A stretch of DNA of 64,000 nt. Source: Diphasiastrum complanatum (lineage: Eukaryota > Streptophyta > Lycopodiopsida > Lycopodiales > Lycopodiaceae). This document shows, piece after piece, positions 44,606 to 55,837 of this stretch. The notes under the pieces are model-generated. The model worked only from the letters and a program-made list of their open reading frames with translations, searched no databases and was not told the origin of the DNA. Location: assembly GCA_029204225.1 (NCBI GenBank), contig CM055103.1, positions 51,148,175 through 51,212,174 of the forward strand, given 5' to 3'. Position numbers and translations under genes: made by a program. Every line of letters begins with the position of its first letter. Position 1 is the first letter of the stretch.

Positions 44606-44734
44606 AAAAATTTCTTCCCAAACCGTGTATTGAACCTTAGATTGTTTGCCGAAATAATTTGATAAAAATCTTCGAGCTTTAGATCCTCAATGCTTGGCTT
44701 GCATGGAATATTTCATGTTTTACTTGATAGCTTG

Positions 44735-44915
44735 TCATCTTTTTTTATTTTAACGTGGCCTTTATGTAAGCCTGCTTTGGACAACACATCCTCTAATCTG
44801 GAAAGAGCTTCCTTCGCAGAGGCCTCTGGCTCGGAATCCATGCAAACAAGATGAATTGGTAGTGCAGGTTTCCAATTGGGATCTTCTCGATCTCTTGATA
44901 TTCATGTACTCCTTG
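44735..44915 (-). other. Coding-like exon fragment of unknown plant gene
   Basis: The minus frame reads DREDPNWKPALPIHLVCMDS, then EPEASAKEALSRLEDVLSKA, then GLHKGHVKIKKDDKLSSKT and a TGA near 44,738. The composition and periodicity look like a real folded protein rather than a chance frame. There is no intact start. It may be a captured exon or retro-pseudogene next to the chromovirus LTR. The family is not recognised. Confidence 0.35.
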
Positions 44916-44950
44916 TCATGTCTTTTGTTGTTTTCATGCAGTACAAACAA

Positions 44951-46180
44951 GGGTGTTTAGAGTTAGCGCCATGAGTGTTAGCCGATATTTTCGCACAAAA
45001 AATTGGGCTATTTTTAGAGCAATTTCATAGTTTTGTATAAAAATCGGCATGTAAAACCCGGCTATTAATGGTAAAATTGGCACACAGTTGCCTATAGATA
45101 GGGGTCCCAGCCCACCCAAAATGTGGCTAGAGCAAATTTTGAGGCCTTAGAATTGGCCCGATTATAATAGCCGGCATGGCCAAGCGAATTTTTCAATGTA
45201 CTCTGTTACTTTTTTATTAATATGAAATAAATTGCCTACTGTGTTTTTGAGGAAACCGGTTATCTTAAAGAAACCCCAACTCATGAGTGCCTCGCTGAAA
45301 GATGTGCACGTCAAAGCAACTGTGACAAGGGAAAAAATTGACTCACAGATATGGCAGAGAAGTTGCGGGACAAGGGAGCTGGTAATGGCAAAGTATGGGC
45401 AAGTAGACATCAATGCACTTCTTCAGGGGGAGCAGGACACATGGCAATAAGGGCATGAGCGGTGTGAAGAATGAGAAGATGGCACTTTGAAGGGGGGATT
45501 TTTTTGGAAAGCCTATAAGAGAGGGGGGGGGGGGGGGCGGGGGGGGTCCATTTGGAAAAAGAGTTGCCTAAGAGTTGGTGAGTGTGAGAGTTGAGTGGAA
45601 TGTGGCTTACCTGAAGGAAAGGTGAGGAGAGAGAATGAATAAAGGGAGATGATGAAGGAGAATTTTTTGGGTGTTACGTGAGAGGATGAGCTTACATGTT
45701 GATCATAAGAGAGTATGAGAGCGTTTTGTGATTTACGAGGTGTTGTTTGATTGCTGAGAAGTCATTGGGGACGAGGCAAGTGTACCCAAAGCAGGCACCA
45801 CAATGACAACCAACGTAGAGTGGCATACTGATTTCTCATACTGATTTCTCGCATGTTTGAAGGATGCAAATATACATTCAAGCGCCTGCAGGGACTCGCT
45901 GTTGTTACACACGTGGGCTTTCATGAGCTTCACAGTTATGAGTCCGAGTCAGTGTTTAGCTGATATAATATGTTTGAATCTGTCCCCAGTGACATACTAT
46001 TGTGCGTAGATACCGTTGAATCGAAAATGTAATATGCTCTCCAAGAGCATGACCACAACAACAATTGCAGACTGATCATTGTGGCCTCACTCATGAAGGC
46101 AGAATGAAAGTAGCAAAGGCAGTGCGTCCAGCAAGGGCAGCTTAATCACTACTTCACGCAGCTGATTTGTGCTATTAACG
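44951..46180. other. No recognisable gene; G homopolymer at 45,523-45,546
   Basis: Fifteen Gs, one C and eight Gs lie at 45,523-45,546. CCGGCTATTAAT (45,057) and ATTATAATAGCCGG (about 45,156) are inverted and could belong to a small foldback element. Nothing coding was recognised. Confidence 0.45.
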
Positions 46181-46445
46181 CATCATTCCAGAGCTGCGAT
46201 CAGAGTTGCAATCAGAATTGCGCTCACATGCCTCGCTCAGATGCCTCACCTTTGCTATCAAGGAGTAACGATCAAAACTTGCTATCAAGGATTTCAACCA
46301 GAGTTGCGATCAGAATTGCGCTCAAATGCCGTGCTCAGATGTCTCAACTTTGCTGTTAATGCATCATTCCAGAGCTGCGATCAGAGTTGCGATCAGAACT
46401 GCGCTCAGATGTCGCGCTTAGATGCCTCACCTTTGCTACCAAGGA
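46180..46445. repeat. Complex tandem repeat with CCAGAGCTGCGATCAGAG
   Basis: CATTCCAGAGCTGCGATCAGAG recurs at about 46,184 and 46,364, with an intermediate partial copy at about 46,298. Shorter GCGATCAGA(A/G)(T/C)TGC units repeat inside. The period is about 180 bp with internal sub-repeats. It is possibly part of the LTR or upstream flank of the gypsy element that follows. Confidence 0.7.
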
Positions 46446-46499
46446 TTACTCAGTCCAGAGAAGTTGACTACTGCCGGACCCTCATTCCATTCTAGAGAA

Positions 46500-47870
46500 C
46501 TTGACGGTCGTTGGATCTTCATATCAGAGCTGCGAAGCTCACTAGGCAAATCAAGCCCACAATCAATGCTGGCGCGGTCCTGAATACCTGACTACTACTG
46601 TTGAAATCCCCTCCAGAGCGGCGCTGTGATGAAGCAACTTACCCTTATATCGATGATGGGCGGAACGCTTGATTGTCGCTTGTATCTGAACGCTGTTGCG
46701 AGGCTGACAATCAACGCGACCTCATTATAGAATGCCTGACTACTGTGGGCAGTAGGCCTGCTGGGTCTTCAATCCAGAACCCTATACAGATCGTTTAGTG
46801 GATAAAAAGTGAGCCTAAGGGTGGATCGGGGGTTACCAGATATATCAGGCATGCTCCAGAATTTGGAATCAAGCCACATTACTAGGCTTGAAGTAAGTCC
46901 CTATAAGGCCACCCAACTCGAAGAACGCCGGTCCAAGCCCTGAAGGACAAGTGTGAACTCATGACTTGGGGCAACCGCAACACCACCGGTTCCTTTTCCC
47001 ACACATGAGGTATATCTTTAAGCTTCATATTATCAAGTGCGAATAGGAATTGGGTGTAAGATGAATGTTCATATTGCTGGTCGGTAAATGATTATGGGTC
47101 ATAGTGTGGTAGGATACGCATTCTAGGACATGATGAATTGAATGCCTTGTTGTTCTTATATTGTATGATGTGTACCGGTCCTTTAAGCTTGTCAAAATTG
47201 ACCTACACTATGAGCTTCCCTACATCTTGTTATCTATGTGCAAATCCGCATGCCCAACCTCTTTGAAATAGAAGAGTGGGTCATCACCCCGCATGGTTAA
47301 AACACACCACTTCGGTTAGGGATCAGCTTAGTCACATCCGTCGTTGGAACTGCCTAGCGAAATACCTAGGCCTGACGCTTGGCAAAATACCACCGCCTAT
47401 CAAACAAGGCGGTGTGTATAATTGGCACCCTCACACTGCACGGAACTAATCATGATACATTATAGCGTAATCAATTGATGACTATCTGTTTATTTCACCA
47501 TGATCGGATGAACACTCTAGTGATGCATTCCAAGTTAATAACTAGCCACAAACGATGACTTCATTTCCTTTGACCATCCTCCCTACCAAGTGCAGCCGTA
47601 GTGTAATGGATGTCCTTAATTACCCTCACCTAGAGCTAGGATATGGAAAGACAGGATCAATATGACCTAGAGTGCTGTTAGACCTCCTTCCAGGCATGCC
47701 TTTGGGGGCCTGGAAAACCCTCATTGGCTGGGGAGCACGAGGTGATTGAGACAGCCCTCGGGATTGGAAGCGGTATCCCTCAATCACTCACGTAAGGGCA
47801 TTGTGGGCCCTTCCCCTGTAGGGCTTCCTGGAGAGACCAATCCCCCGTCGGGAATTTTTCCCCTATCATT
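46500..47870 (+). repeat. Probable 5' LTR of the large gypsy element (3' part)
   Basis: The stretch ends TTTTTCCCCTATCA at 47,870, immediately before a tRNA-primer-like TTGGTGCGTCTGCCAGG. That gives a CA end and PBS in the expected order. The left end could not be placed because the 3' LTR lies beyond the window. No coding sequence was recognised in it. Confidence 0.4.
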
Positions 47871-48363
47871 GGTGCGTCTGCCAGGAGTATTTTGATAAGG
47901 GGGTATTTTCTGAAAGGCAATGGCCTACAAAGAGTACATATTAAAAATTCACTACTTGAATGACTGTGTTGTCATTGTCGTCAGTCGCATGACTAACCCC
48001 TAGTGTCGAATGTTGTTTCAAGAGACATTTAGGGGGTTAGTACAGGTCGAAGTGGTTAGCATCACACATTAATGTGTGTTGATCCCACAAATAGCGTTAT
48101 GCACTCCTGATCATTATCCTTAGGATGAAATTTGAGATAGTTTTGCTCTGAGGACCATACACACCCCTATCAAATCTAATGAGGGCCTCTTACCTCCAGA
48201 TGATAGAATTCTTAGTTGCATTATGGAAACTCTTACGATATGCATTAATCGGAAGTGTAGGTAGCCCAACAGCTAGGATAATCACCTCCCAAACACTAGA
48301 GACCTAACACTAATCAATCAAAAATTTAGACTAGCCAAAAGTGATCATCACATAGGAGGAACC

Positions 48364-50420
48364 ATGGATGAGGGCCTGATGTTCGAGCATTTTGGATACA
48401 TAGGTGTAGATGTTGTGTACGCACCACCCAGTAAACCGGATGTCATCTTTAGGAATTTCAGCACTTGGTTGTTTGGCCTAGTAGAGGGTGGTGTAGATAA
48501 CGAGATGTTGAGTACCACCTTGATCCAAAACATATCTAATCCTCTCCCTAATAAAATAGATTGACCCGCTAGGGTGATTAGTGAGCCATCAATAAGTGGA
48601 TGGAGGGACCTATCTTTTGATCAACCAAATACATCACTTGATATTGACCGAATATCCACAGATGATAGAGACACAAGCTTATATCAGCCCATCAATGATG
48701 ATGAGAGTATAGGATCTGTTGATGTTATACCCGACGAGTACCCACAGGAGGAATCATATGAGACTACTACCTTGAATTCGGCAGATCCTATCTATGATCC
48801 TGAGATGCCCCCTCTAGAATAGAGGATGAAGAGATGTTATGCATGCTTGATAAGACAATAGATATATCCGAAATGGTACCTGAAGAGGACCTTGCCAAGA
48901 CCATCAACATGTTTTTAGAAATCTTTGATCAGGATGTGGTTGAGAATATTACTCCAACGGACCTAGACTCTGAGGAAAAACACGTCATAACAGAAGATCT
49001 CTTAATCGAACCACAACTTGAGCCAAAACTGGTTAAGGACCCGCAATTGGATCTAGATGGATTCTCATACGCAGAGCTAGAGCTAGCTATAGAAATTTCA
49101 TTACATGAAACTAGTCTACTGCATAGAGAACCAAGCCCAACCGCAAATAGTGGAAGGTGTGCAACAGGAGATCCACCTCTCCCAAACACCTAGCGCTCTA
49201 TCTATCGCACCAATGACACAAAGAATCACTCAGCCAATAGTTGTCCCAGATGACACCGAGAGAGTACCTAGTATAGTAGGCTTATTACTGCAATTCCATG
49301 GAAACAATGATGAAGATGCCCATGAGCATCTTGCAGATTTTGAGACACTAATGGTTGTTAATGCAATTGTGAATCTTGCGCATAGGATGATGCTATTTTT
49401 CACAACTCTTATAGGAGAAACTAGGCGATGGTACTATAATCTACCCAAAGCATCCATCACCACATGGGAGGAATTTTTGCGATTGTTTTTAGCAGAGTTC
49501 AGACCCAGATACAATGTTGATAGCCTAATGTTTGCTCTGACCACAATACAACAAGAATCGGGAGAATCGGTCTGCCTATATGTCAGGCGACTCAAGGAGC
49601 TCATTCGCAAATTGAACATAGGGCTAGCAACTGAGGTATCGTCTCAATTGTACTCACCTTTTTCCTAAGGGGCTTACAACCGGATATACAATTAGTGGTA
49701 TGCCAATCTGGAGTCTCCTCTTTTGAAGAGGCAGTGTCTAGAGCCATGATTATTGAGGCAGCATATGTCGCTACATCTAAATGTCAAGCAATGAGGAATC
49801 CAATCCTAGAGAGTAGCCGACAGACAGTAAGGGGTGAGTTGAATGTTATGAGAGAGCTACATCATACCTTCGAACCCCAAGGATCAAGACCACACTACGC
49901 ACCTGAGAGAGATAGTGTGATGCCGAATTGTCACACTCAAGACCAAGGGACTGAAAGGTATATCATGTCTTTTAGTACACAAGAACGACACTTTGAAAAT
50001 GAAAATGCCTATGATATGGGATACGAGACTACTGCCAGAATTATACCCCCAGAACTACCTGAACTAGAACATGATGAAGTAAATAGAATATCAATCGAGG
50101 ATCTTGAGATATCTCAAGAAGAACCTTATCATTTAGAAGATTGTGTCTGGACACAAGAAGAGGATTATGGGTTAGATCTACAAAGTTATGGGCTAGCCAA
50201 TCATGAAATACAAACTGATAGAAATATACACCTATGGACTAAGCATCATGATGACACCCCTTGGGATAGACGAGCTGAGACCAGTGACAATAGGCCCCCT
50301 ACACATTTTGGAAGACCACGCATACCCAGAGAGGCTAGGTCGAGCGTACTGACGATAATCCAAGGTGAGTTACGAGCAGACCCCCCTAGAAAAGTCATAA
50401 TCCACGTGGTGGAGTTATAA
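48364..50420 (+). pseudogene. Ty3/gypsy gag region
   Basis: Acidic N-terminal frames (48,364-49,193) lead into a gag domain at 49,105-49,668: LLLQFHGNNDEDAHEHLADF, then W.YNLPKASITTWEEFLRLF, FRPRYNVDSLMFAL and ESVCLYVRRLKELIRKL. This is the PF03732 pattern. A frame change at about 49,668 continues as PKGLQPDIQLVVCQSGVSSF and a 241-codon C-terminal part with an acidic region (PPELPELEHDEVNRISIEDL) to 50,420. No CCHC knuckle was seen. It is probably the 5' half of the element whose pol lies at 58.6-63.4 kb. Confidence 0.75.
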
Positions 50421-51399
50421 AAAATGTGTGTGGCAATGTAGTTCATGCTCGTTTGCGTGATTTAGTTGCTTTATATTTTGGTAAAGAATACATGATCGAT
50501 TGGTCCTCCCAATCGCTTGAAGACAAAAATAAAATAATAGAGACTTTGTATTTTGAATTCCCTCAATCCAATGCTTTTAGTAGGACTTGGGCCTTAAATA
50601 CAATGTGCCTTTGAATTCAAAACAAAAGGCAATTGATGAGAAGAGCCGTGAGAAATCCCAAGAATCTTATGAAGCTTGGATGGTGCTCCAAAAGGGATTG
50701 GAGGATGGTGAAAGGGGAATTGATGCAAAACAATCTCCAAAAGTATGAACAACAACGTAGGGCCGCCGCCGAAAAGCTCTTAAAACATGGCCAAAGTCAC
50801 TTGGGACTGGGAAGAAGGGGCAATCTAGAGGCCCAATTTGTAAGTGCAATATTTTTTAATATGATTCTATTTTTGTAGTGAGATTGTTAATGTTTTTTAT
50901 TGCTAAACTATATTGTATTGCTAAACTATGTTTTTTTGTTGAATGTAGCTTAGTGATTTTGGAAGACACATGACTGTTGCGGAGTACAAGCAAGGTTACG
51001 ATCATGGATATGCCGGCCTTAAGGCTTTTATGGAATCCCATGGATTGTTTCCAATCGTAAACTCTATTGTTTTGTGATTGTTTACTTTGTGGTTTACAAG
51101 TAAGTTCAATCTCAATTTAATTAAATCTTTGATTCTATTTTGTAGAGAGGCTCTACAACTTCAAGTGTTCATGATGTGAAAGAAAATGTGAAAAATGTGG
51201 AAGAGAACGTGGAAGAGTACGTGAATGAGAGCGAAGGGGAGTTTGAAGATGTGGACACTAACGTACACCTACAAGAGGAAGGAGACGAGGAGGGAGGAAG
51301 TAATGATGAGTTAAATGTAAGGCCTTGTAAAAGGCAATGTTGGAAGAGAGAATTTATTCTCTCATCTATATACTTGTTATTAAATCAATCAATATAATG
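50405..51399 (+). other. Spliced plant-transposase-like gene fragment
   Basis: Exon-like blocks in order: 50,405-50,614 (NVCGNVVHARLRDLVALYFG, then IDWSSQSLEDKNKIIETLYF), 50,633-50,840 (basic, with EQQRRAAAEKLLKHGQSHLG), 50,949-51,056 (LSDFGRHMTVAEYKQGYDHG, ending at a GTAAAC donor after an upstream TGTAG acceptor) and 51,147-51,399 (TGTAG acceptor, acidic tail with VKNVEENVEEYVNE and EEGDEEGGSNDE, TAA). The W...K..I...L...F and R....K..H.QSH order resembles the plant PF03004 (Ptta/En/Spm) transposase-associated domain. The family call is tentative. One stop follows NTMCL. Confidence 0.4.
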
Positions 51400-52100
51400 T
51401 TTTGGCATCACATCATTCTTGCAAAATTTTTGAATGCATATGTTTTTAATCCACGAATGCAAATGTATAGTCTATTGAATGCACATCTATTGATTGCAAA
51501 TGTATCTATTGATGTATTCAATGCAATGTATAGTCTATTTAATTCACATCTATGCAATGCAAGTGTATCCATTGATGAATTCAATGCAATGTATCCATTT
51601 TAGCACATGATTTGCATGCTAGAATGCACGATAAAAAGTAATGGCTAGCACAATGGAAAGTAATGGAAACCACAATATAATGCATCAATAGATAACACAT
51701 TAAGTCATCAACTAAATATCAAATGAATCAAAATAAATGTGAATTTACTTTTACTATTGTATCTCCATTGTTTTGCAATCTTTGCTTTTCCTTTTGCATG
51801 CACTTGATCTTTGAATCCTTTGCAATGAAAGCTCATTTTTCATTTTTCATATCCAAACCTACATCACAAACAAAAAAGATCTTAAAACTTATGATCACAA
51901 AACATATACTATTAACATCCATCAATGAACTAAAAATCCTAAACACTATCAATCTTCTCACTCACATTCATCCTCATCTCATTCTCACTCCCATCTATAC
52001 TCTCTTTTTCTCTCTCTCACAGAACACAAAAATAGAAAGTCACCTCTAGTTTTGGAGCGAACCACATTTTGGTTCACACCAAATGTTTTTTTTTTGACCA
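51400..52100. other. AT-rich non-coding stretch
   Basis: Contains diverged repeats of TCTATTGATGCA-like sequence at 51,470-51,600 (GCAATGTATAGTCTATT twice, 60 bp apart). No gene is visible. Confidence 0.5.
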
Positions 52101-52108
52101 AAAATTTT

Positions 52109-52600
52109 GCGTGGATTATCCACGCGTGAATTATCCGCATGGATAATCCACGCAAATTCCAGAAACCTTTCCACGTGGATACCACGTGGATATAAAAAAA
52201 AATTTAACCACGTGCTATCCACGGCCTCAACTCTCTGGATTTTGTGTGGATAATCCACGCGTGGATAATTATCCACGTGGTATCCACGCGAAAGCCGAGC
52301 CTTTTTTATTTAATTTATACTATGGCGTGGATAATCCACACGTGGATTGTCCACGCGAAATTAGAATTCCTATTTCTAGCTTCGGGTGTCGGAGGTTTGC
52401 CCGGCTGTCGGTAGTCAGACTTGGCGTGGATAATTCACACATTTTGAATTTCACGACATCCGGCCGATCTGTTGCAGGAAATGACATTTGCGTGGAACAT
52501 CCACGCGCTTGTATCCACGCGTATATCCATGCCAATCCACGGCTATATCCACGCGAATTTTTTTTTGCCCGCTCGTCCTCCTTTGTATTGTGCGTGGATA
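52109..52600. repeat. Cluster of GTGGATAATCCAC palindromes
   Basis: Some twenty half- or full-site copies of CGTGGAT/ATCCACG fall within 490 bp. Clear palindromes are GCGTGGATTATCCACGC (52,109-52,125), GCATGGATAATCCACGC (52,137-52,153), CCACGTGGATACCACGTGG (52,171-52,189), GTGTGGATAATCCACGC (52,244-52,260), GCGTGGATAATTATCCACGTGG (52,259-52,280) and the paired GCGTGGATAATCCACACG / CGTGGATTGTCCACGC (52,325-52,356). Single sites continue to 52,597. The long plus frame across it (52,186-52,713) results from the repeat (VDNPRVDN, YPRGIH). Confidence 0.9.
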
Positions 52601-52685
52601 TTTGCTATATGTGTTCTTGTGCGCCCTACAGCCTGCAATCTTTTACTTTAAACCATTCTCGAAATAGCGATGGATTGTTGCACAC

Positions 52686-53482
52686 TGTTGGGAGTATTCC
52701 CAACAAAGTGTAAATAAATAAAATCATTCAATAAAATGTGTTGCGAGGGCATGGCATCCTGCGCACATAAGCCCATGGCCCAATGAGCACGCAAGTAAAG
52801 TTGTAAATAAAATAAACTTGACTTGGGCCTTGGAATTAAAATAAAACTAGAGGCCCAAAGTCATTTTTAAACTTAGAGATTACTTTTTAGAGTTGGGTCC
52901 AAATTGGGACTCACATGAATCTTGTGATTACCAATGTACTTTTTGTGGACCAAGATGAATGGATAGGATCATTGTGAATATCAGCCAATAGGATTGAGGG
53001 GCAAGGGCCTTCCCCATTTTATAAAAAGGCACCATTTGTACACTATTTTCATGCCTAATGAGAAGGAGGAAACTCTACCAATTTTGGAAGAGAAGCATCC
53101 TCATTTGCAATTCAATGCTTGCTATTGCTCTTGTTGTTTTCAATTGCTTTCAAGTTTATGCTTTTTGGTTTCAATAGTTTATGTTTCTCCTTTAGCAAGT
53201 ATAATGTGCATTTGAGCTAACCTCCACCCTCTCTTATCTCTCTCTTCTATCTTCTTTTCCCTCCATCTTTTCTAATCATCCCCTTCCTTTCACCTACAAT
53301 CATGATGAATGTTAGTGTAGAGGAGTAGAGTTAAGGGAGTAGTGTTAGTGGTGAGTAGAGTTAAGGGAGAAAGTAGGAAACTAACTAAAAATAGCATCTA
53401 TGCATAGTTAGGTAACTATCCAGTGATCTAACCCTTCTTGACAGGTGGGAGGGCTATACTACGCAAGCTCTTCGACCCTACA
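52686..53482 (+). repeat. Gypsy LTR, 797 bp
   Basis: It starts TGTTGGGAGTATTCCCAACA and ends GACCCTACA, one base before a strong primer site. A TATA box (TATAAAAA, 53,020-53,027) sits 463 bp before the LTR end. The second LTR is missing, because the element is cut off at about 53,930. Confidence 0.8.
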
Positions 53483-53483
53483 G

Positions 53484-53502
53484 TGGCGCCGTTGCCGAGG
53501 AT
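53484..53502 (+). promoter_or_regulatory. Gypsy primer binding site (TGGCGCCGTTGCC type)
   Basis: TGGCGCCGTTGCCGAGGAT lies directly after the LTR. This PBS is characteristic of Athila/Tat-type plant gypsy elements. Confidence 0.85.
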
Positions 53503-53927
53503 AGGTTTCCACAAACTAGTTTAGCTGCATTTTAGCTATTTTCTTGTTTTTTAGAGTAGTTTTATGTAGATTTTTGGGTGTTTAGAGTAAGTTTTCTGTA
53601 TTTTTTTGTGTTTGGACTGTTCACAGCTAGTGGAGGAGGTGTGAGAGGGTAGAGGAGGCCTTGAACAGCCTCTAAGGGCTTGAAACCCAAACCAACCAGC
53701 CAAAAAATCCAAAAAATACACCAATCTGCATTTTGGAGGAAAAAAGAGCCTAAAATCTCATCAGATTTTTATATCTCCAGAATCAGTGAGAATTAACCCT
53801 TGCATGACTGGCAGCAACTCCAGGGTACTGTCCCAGACCTGCATAGAAGTCTACGAGAGTTAGTTCCAAGCACATTGTAAAAATCAGAGAAAAATCATAA
53901 AATTTTTTAAAAATATGACGAAAATAA
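53503..53927 (+). mobile_element. Internal leader of the gypsy element, truncated
   Basis: A T-rich leader with no ORF runs into the copia RT at about 53,927 without LTR or target repeat, so the junction reflects a deletion or truncation, not a clean insertion. Confidence 0.5.
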
Positions 53928-54290
53928 AGCGCTTTCTTCAAGCGACATACTTTATTTTCCTGTCCTTTCGTTACAAAGCCTTCAGGTTGATCCATGAACA
54001 CTTCTTCTTCTAACTCACCATTTAGAAAAGCAGATTTCACATCCATCTGAAGCAAAGGCCAAGCAAAATGTGAAGCTAAAGCAATAAGTAGACGTAGAGT
54101 ATTCGACTTACAAACCGACGCAAAGGTCTCCTCATAGTCGATGTCTTTATTTTGTGCGTACCCTTTGATCACTAATCTTGCTTTGTATTTTGCTATACTT
54201 CCATCTGCATGGTACTTAGTCCTGTATACCCATTTACAACCAATGGGTTTCTTGCCAACTGGTGGTTATACTAAGTCCCATGTGCTATGC
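53928..54290 (-). pseudogene. Copia RT, N-terminal part only
   Basis: After the TAG that closes the integrase frame (54,266-54,268) the reading continues as KWVYRTKYHADGSIAKYKAR, then GYAQNKDIDYEETFAS, DVKSAFLNGELEEEVFMDQP and KKALY. Homology ends at about 53,928. The YVDD palm is missing. Confidence 0.85.
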
Positions 54291-55837
54291 TTAGCAATTG
54301 ACTCCATCTCCTCTCCCATGGCCTTGACCCAAATGTCATCATCCTTCGCTTCACCATAAGTCGAAGGTTCTTTGCTTTGAATAATGCTAGATAAGAGAGC
54401 ATAATTTGCTTCATACCTTTCAAGTAGTATCTTCTCTCTTGTTGATCTTCGTAGCTCTCCCTGGTTAGATGATCCTGGAAAGTCATCTATGTCGCGGCTC
54501 TCCAACAATCTCTCAAACCACTTAGGGAGCTTTCTGTCAGGTGATCGGCTTCCTGGTGAAAGGGTATCCCACGATACATCCTTCTCCTTGCATTTGTCAC
54601 CTGCAACTTCAATCCTTCTTGCACCAAAAGGTTTGTCCCTACCTCTCCAACCTATTTCTTGAGGTTGAATAGTAGTATCTTGAGATGTATCCTCATGTTC
54701 ATCACTCGGAAGGTCAATGAATGGATCATCATCAGGTGGTATCCTCACTATACCAGCTTTCCCACTGGATGTGTCTATCTTCTTAGCATCCTCGTCTTCA
54801 TACATCTTGGATTCATCAAAGATAACATCACGGCTTCTATGGATTTTGTTTTCGACTGGATCAAAACATCTATAGCCCTTCACACGATCATCATATCCTA
54901 GGAATATGCCCTTGATAGCTTTTACATCAAGTTTACGTCTCTCTTCCTTAGGAATGTGTACAAAGGCCTTACATCCAAAGATTTGCAAGTGGTTCACCTT
55001 TGGCTTCTTCTTCGTGAATGCTTCCTTAGGTGTTATCTTTGGTATGGCAATGGTAGGACTTCTATTTTGAAGATAGACTGTCGTGTTACATGCTTCTGAC
55101 CAAAAATCTTTTGGTAGTTTCATCTCAGCTAGCATAGATCTGGCACTTTCCACAATCGTATGATTTTTGCGCCTAGCTACACCATTGAGAGCAGGAGTAT
55201 GGGCTTGCGTAAATTGTCTTTTAATCCCACATTGATCACAAAGATCATTGAAGTCATTAGACTTGTACTCACCTCCACTATCTGATCTTAAAACTTTGAT
55301 CTTCCTACCTGTCTGATTTTCGACCAATGCTTTGAATCTCTTGAGGTTATCAAATGCATCTGATTTCTTCTTCAAGAAGTAGATCCACGTCTTGCGTGAC
55401 ATATCATCAATAAAGGTCATGAAATAGAAGGCTTTACCTAAGGACATGGTCCTCATAGGCCAGCATAAATCTGTGTGGATTAAATCCAGGATGATCTTTG
55501 CTCTTCCAACACTCCCTTTATTGAACTTCTCTTGATGTTGTTTCCCATATACACAAGATTTGCACATCAATTTCAAGTGATCTTCTATGGTAGGCAATCC
55601 TGTTACCATCTCCAATTTTCTCATCAAATTGAGGCTTCCCAAGTTCAAGTGACCAAGCCTCTTATGCCACAACTCAGTTTGCGAAGGAATGGACGATACA
55701 AGTCCATGTTGCCCCTTGATTGTAGCATTCAACCTGTACAATTTTGTATTGGGCTCTCTTACTCCATTCGCAATAACTTTGAACTTTTGGTTCGCATACT
55801 TCACAAAGCAACGATCATGGGCGAATTCTACTTTCAA
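54266..55837 (-). CDS. Copia integrase region, 523 codons open
   Basis: The GAG-pre-integrase zinc finger is HKRLGHL...CKSCVYGK. The integrase core follows with HTDLC (first Asp), FIDDMSRKTW, RSDSGGEY (second Asp) and GVARRKNHTIVE. In copia integrases this last block reads GVAERKN, so the catalytic Glu is replaced by Arg (codon 55,172-55,174). The core is followed by FGCKAFVHIPKEER..LD, GIFLGYDD..KGYRCFDP and an acidic linker to the RT (STREK, WVKAMGEEMESIAKHSTWDL). The open frame is long and normal in layout but catalytically dead as written. Confidence 0.92.
   Translation of the reverse strand: MKVEFAHDRCFVKYANQKFKVIANGVREPNTKLYRLNATIKGQHGLVSSIPSQTELWHKRLGHLNLGSLNLMRKLEMVTGLPTIEDHLKLMCKSCVYGKQHQEKFNKGSVGRAKIILDLIHTDLCWPMRTMSLGKAFYFMTFIDDMSRKTWIYFLKKKSDAFDNLKRFKALVENQTGRKIKVLRSDSGGEYKSNDFNDLCDQCGIKRQFTQAHTPALNGVARRKNHTIVESARSMLAEMKLPKDFWSEACNTTVYLQNRSPTIAIPKITPKEAFTKKKPKVNHLQIFGCKAFVHIPKEERRKLDVKAIKGIFLGYDDRVKGYRCFDPVENKIHRSRDVIFDESKMYEDEDAKKIDTSSGKAGIVRIPPDDDPFIDLPSDEHEDTSQDTTIQPQEIGWRGRDKPFGARRIEVAGDKCKEKDVSWDTLSPGSRSPDRKLPKWFERLLESRDIDDFPGSSNQGELRRSTREKILLERYEANYALLSSIIQSKEPSTYGEAKDDDIWVKAMGEEMESIAKHSTWDLV

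Noticed and set aside
52186-52713. 175-codon ORF with VDNPRVDNYPRGIH repeats
   Set aside because: It is the translation of the GTGGATAATCCAC palindrome cluster running into an LTR.
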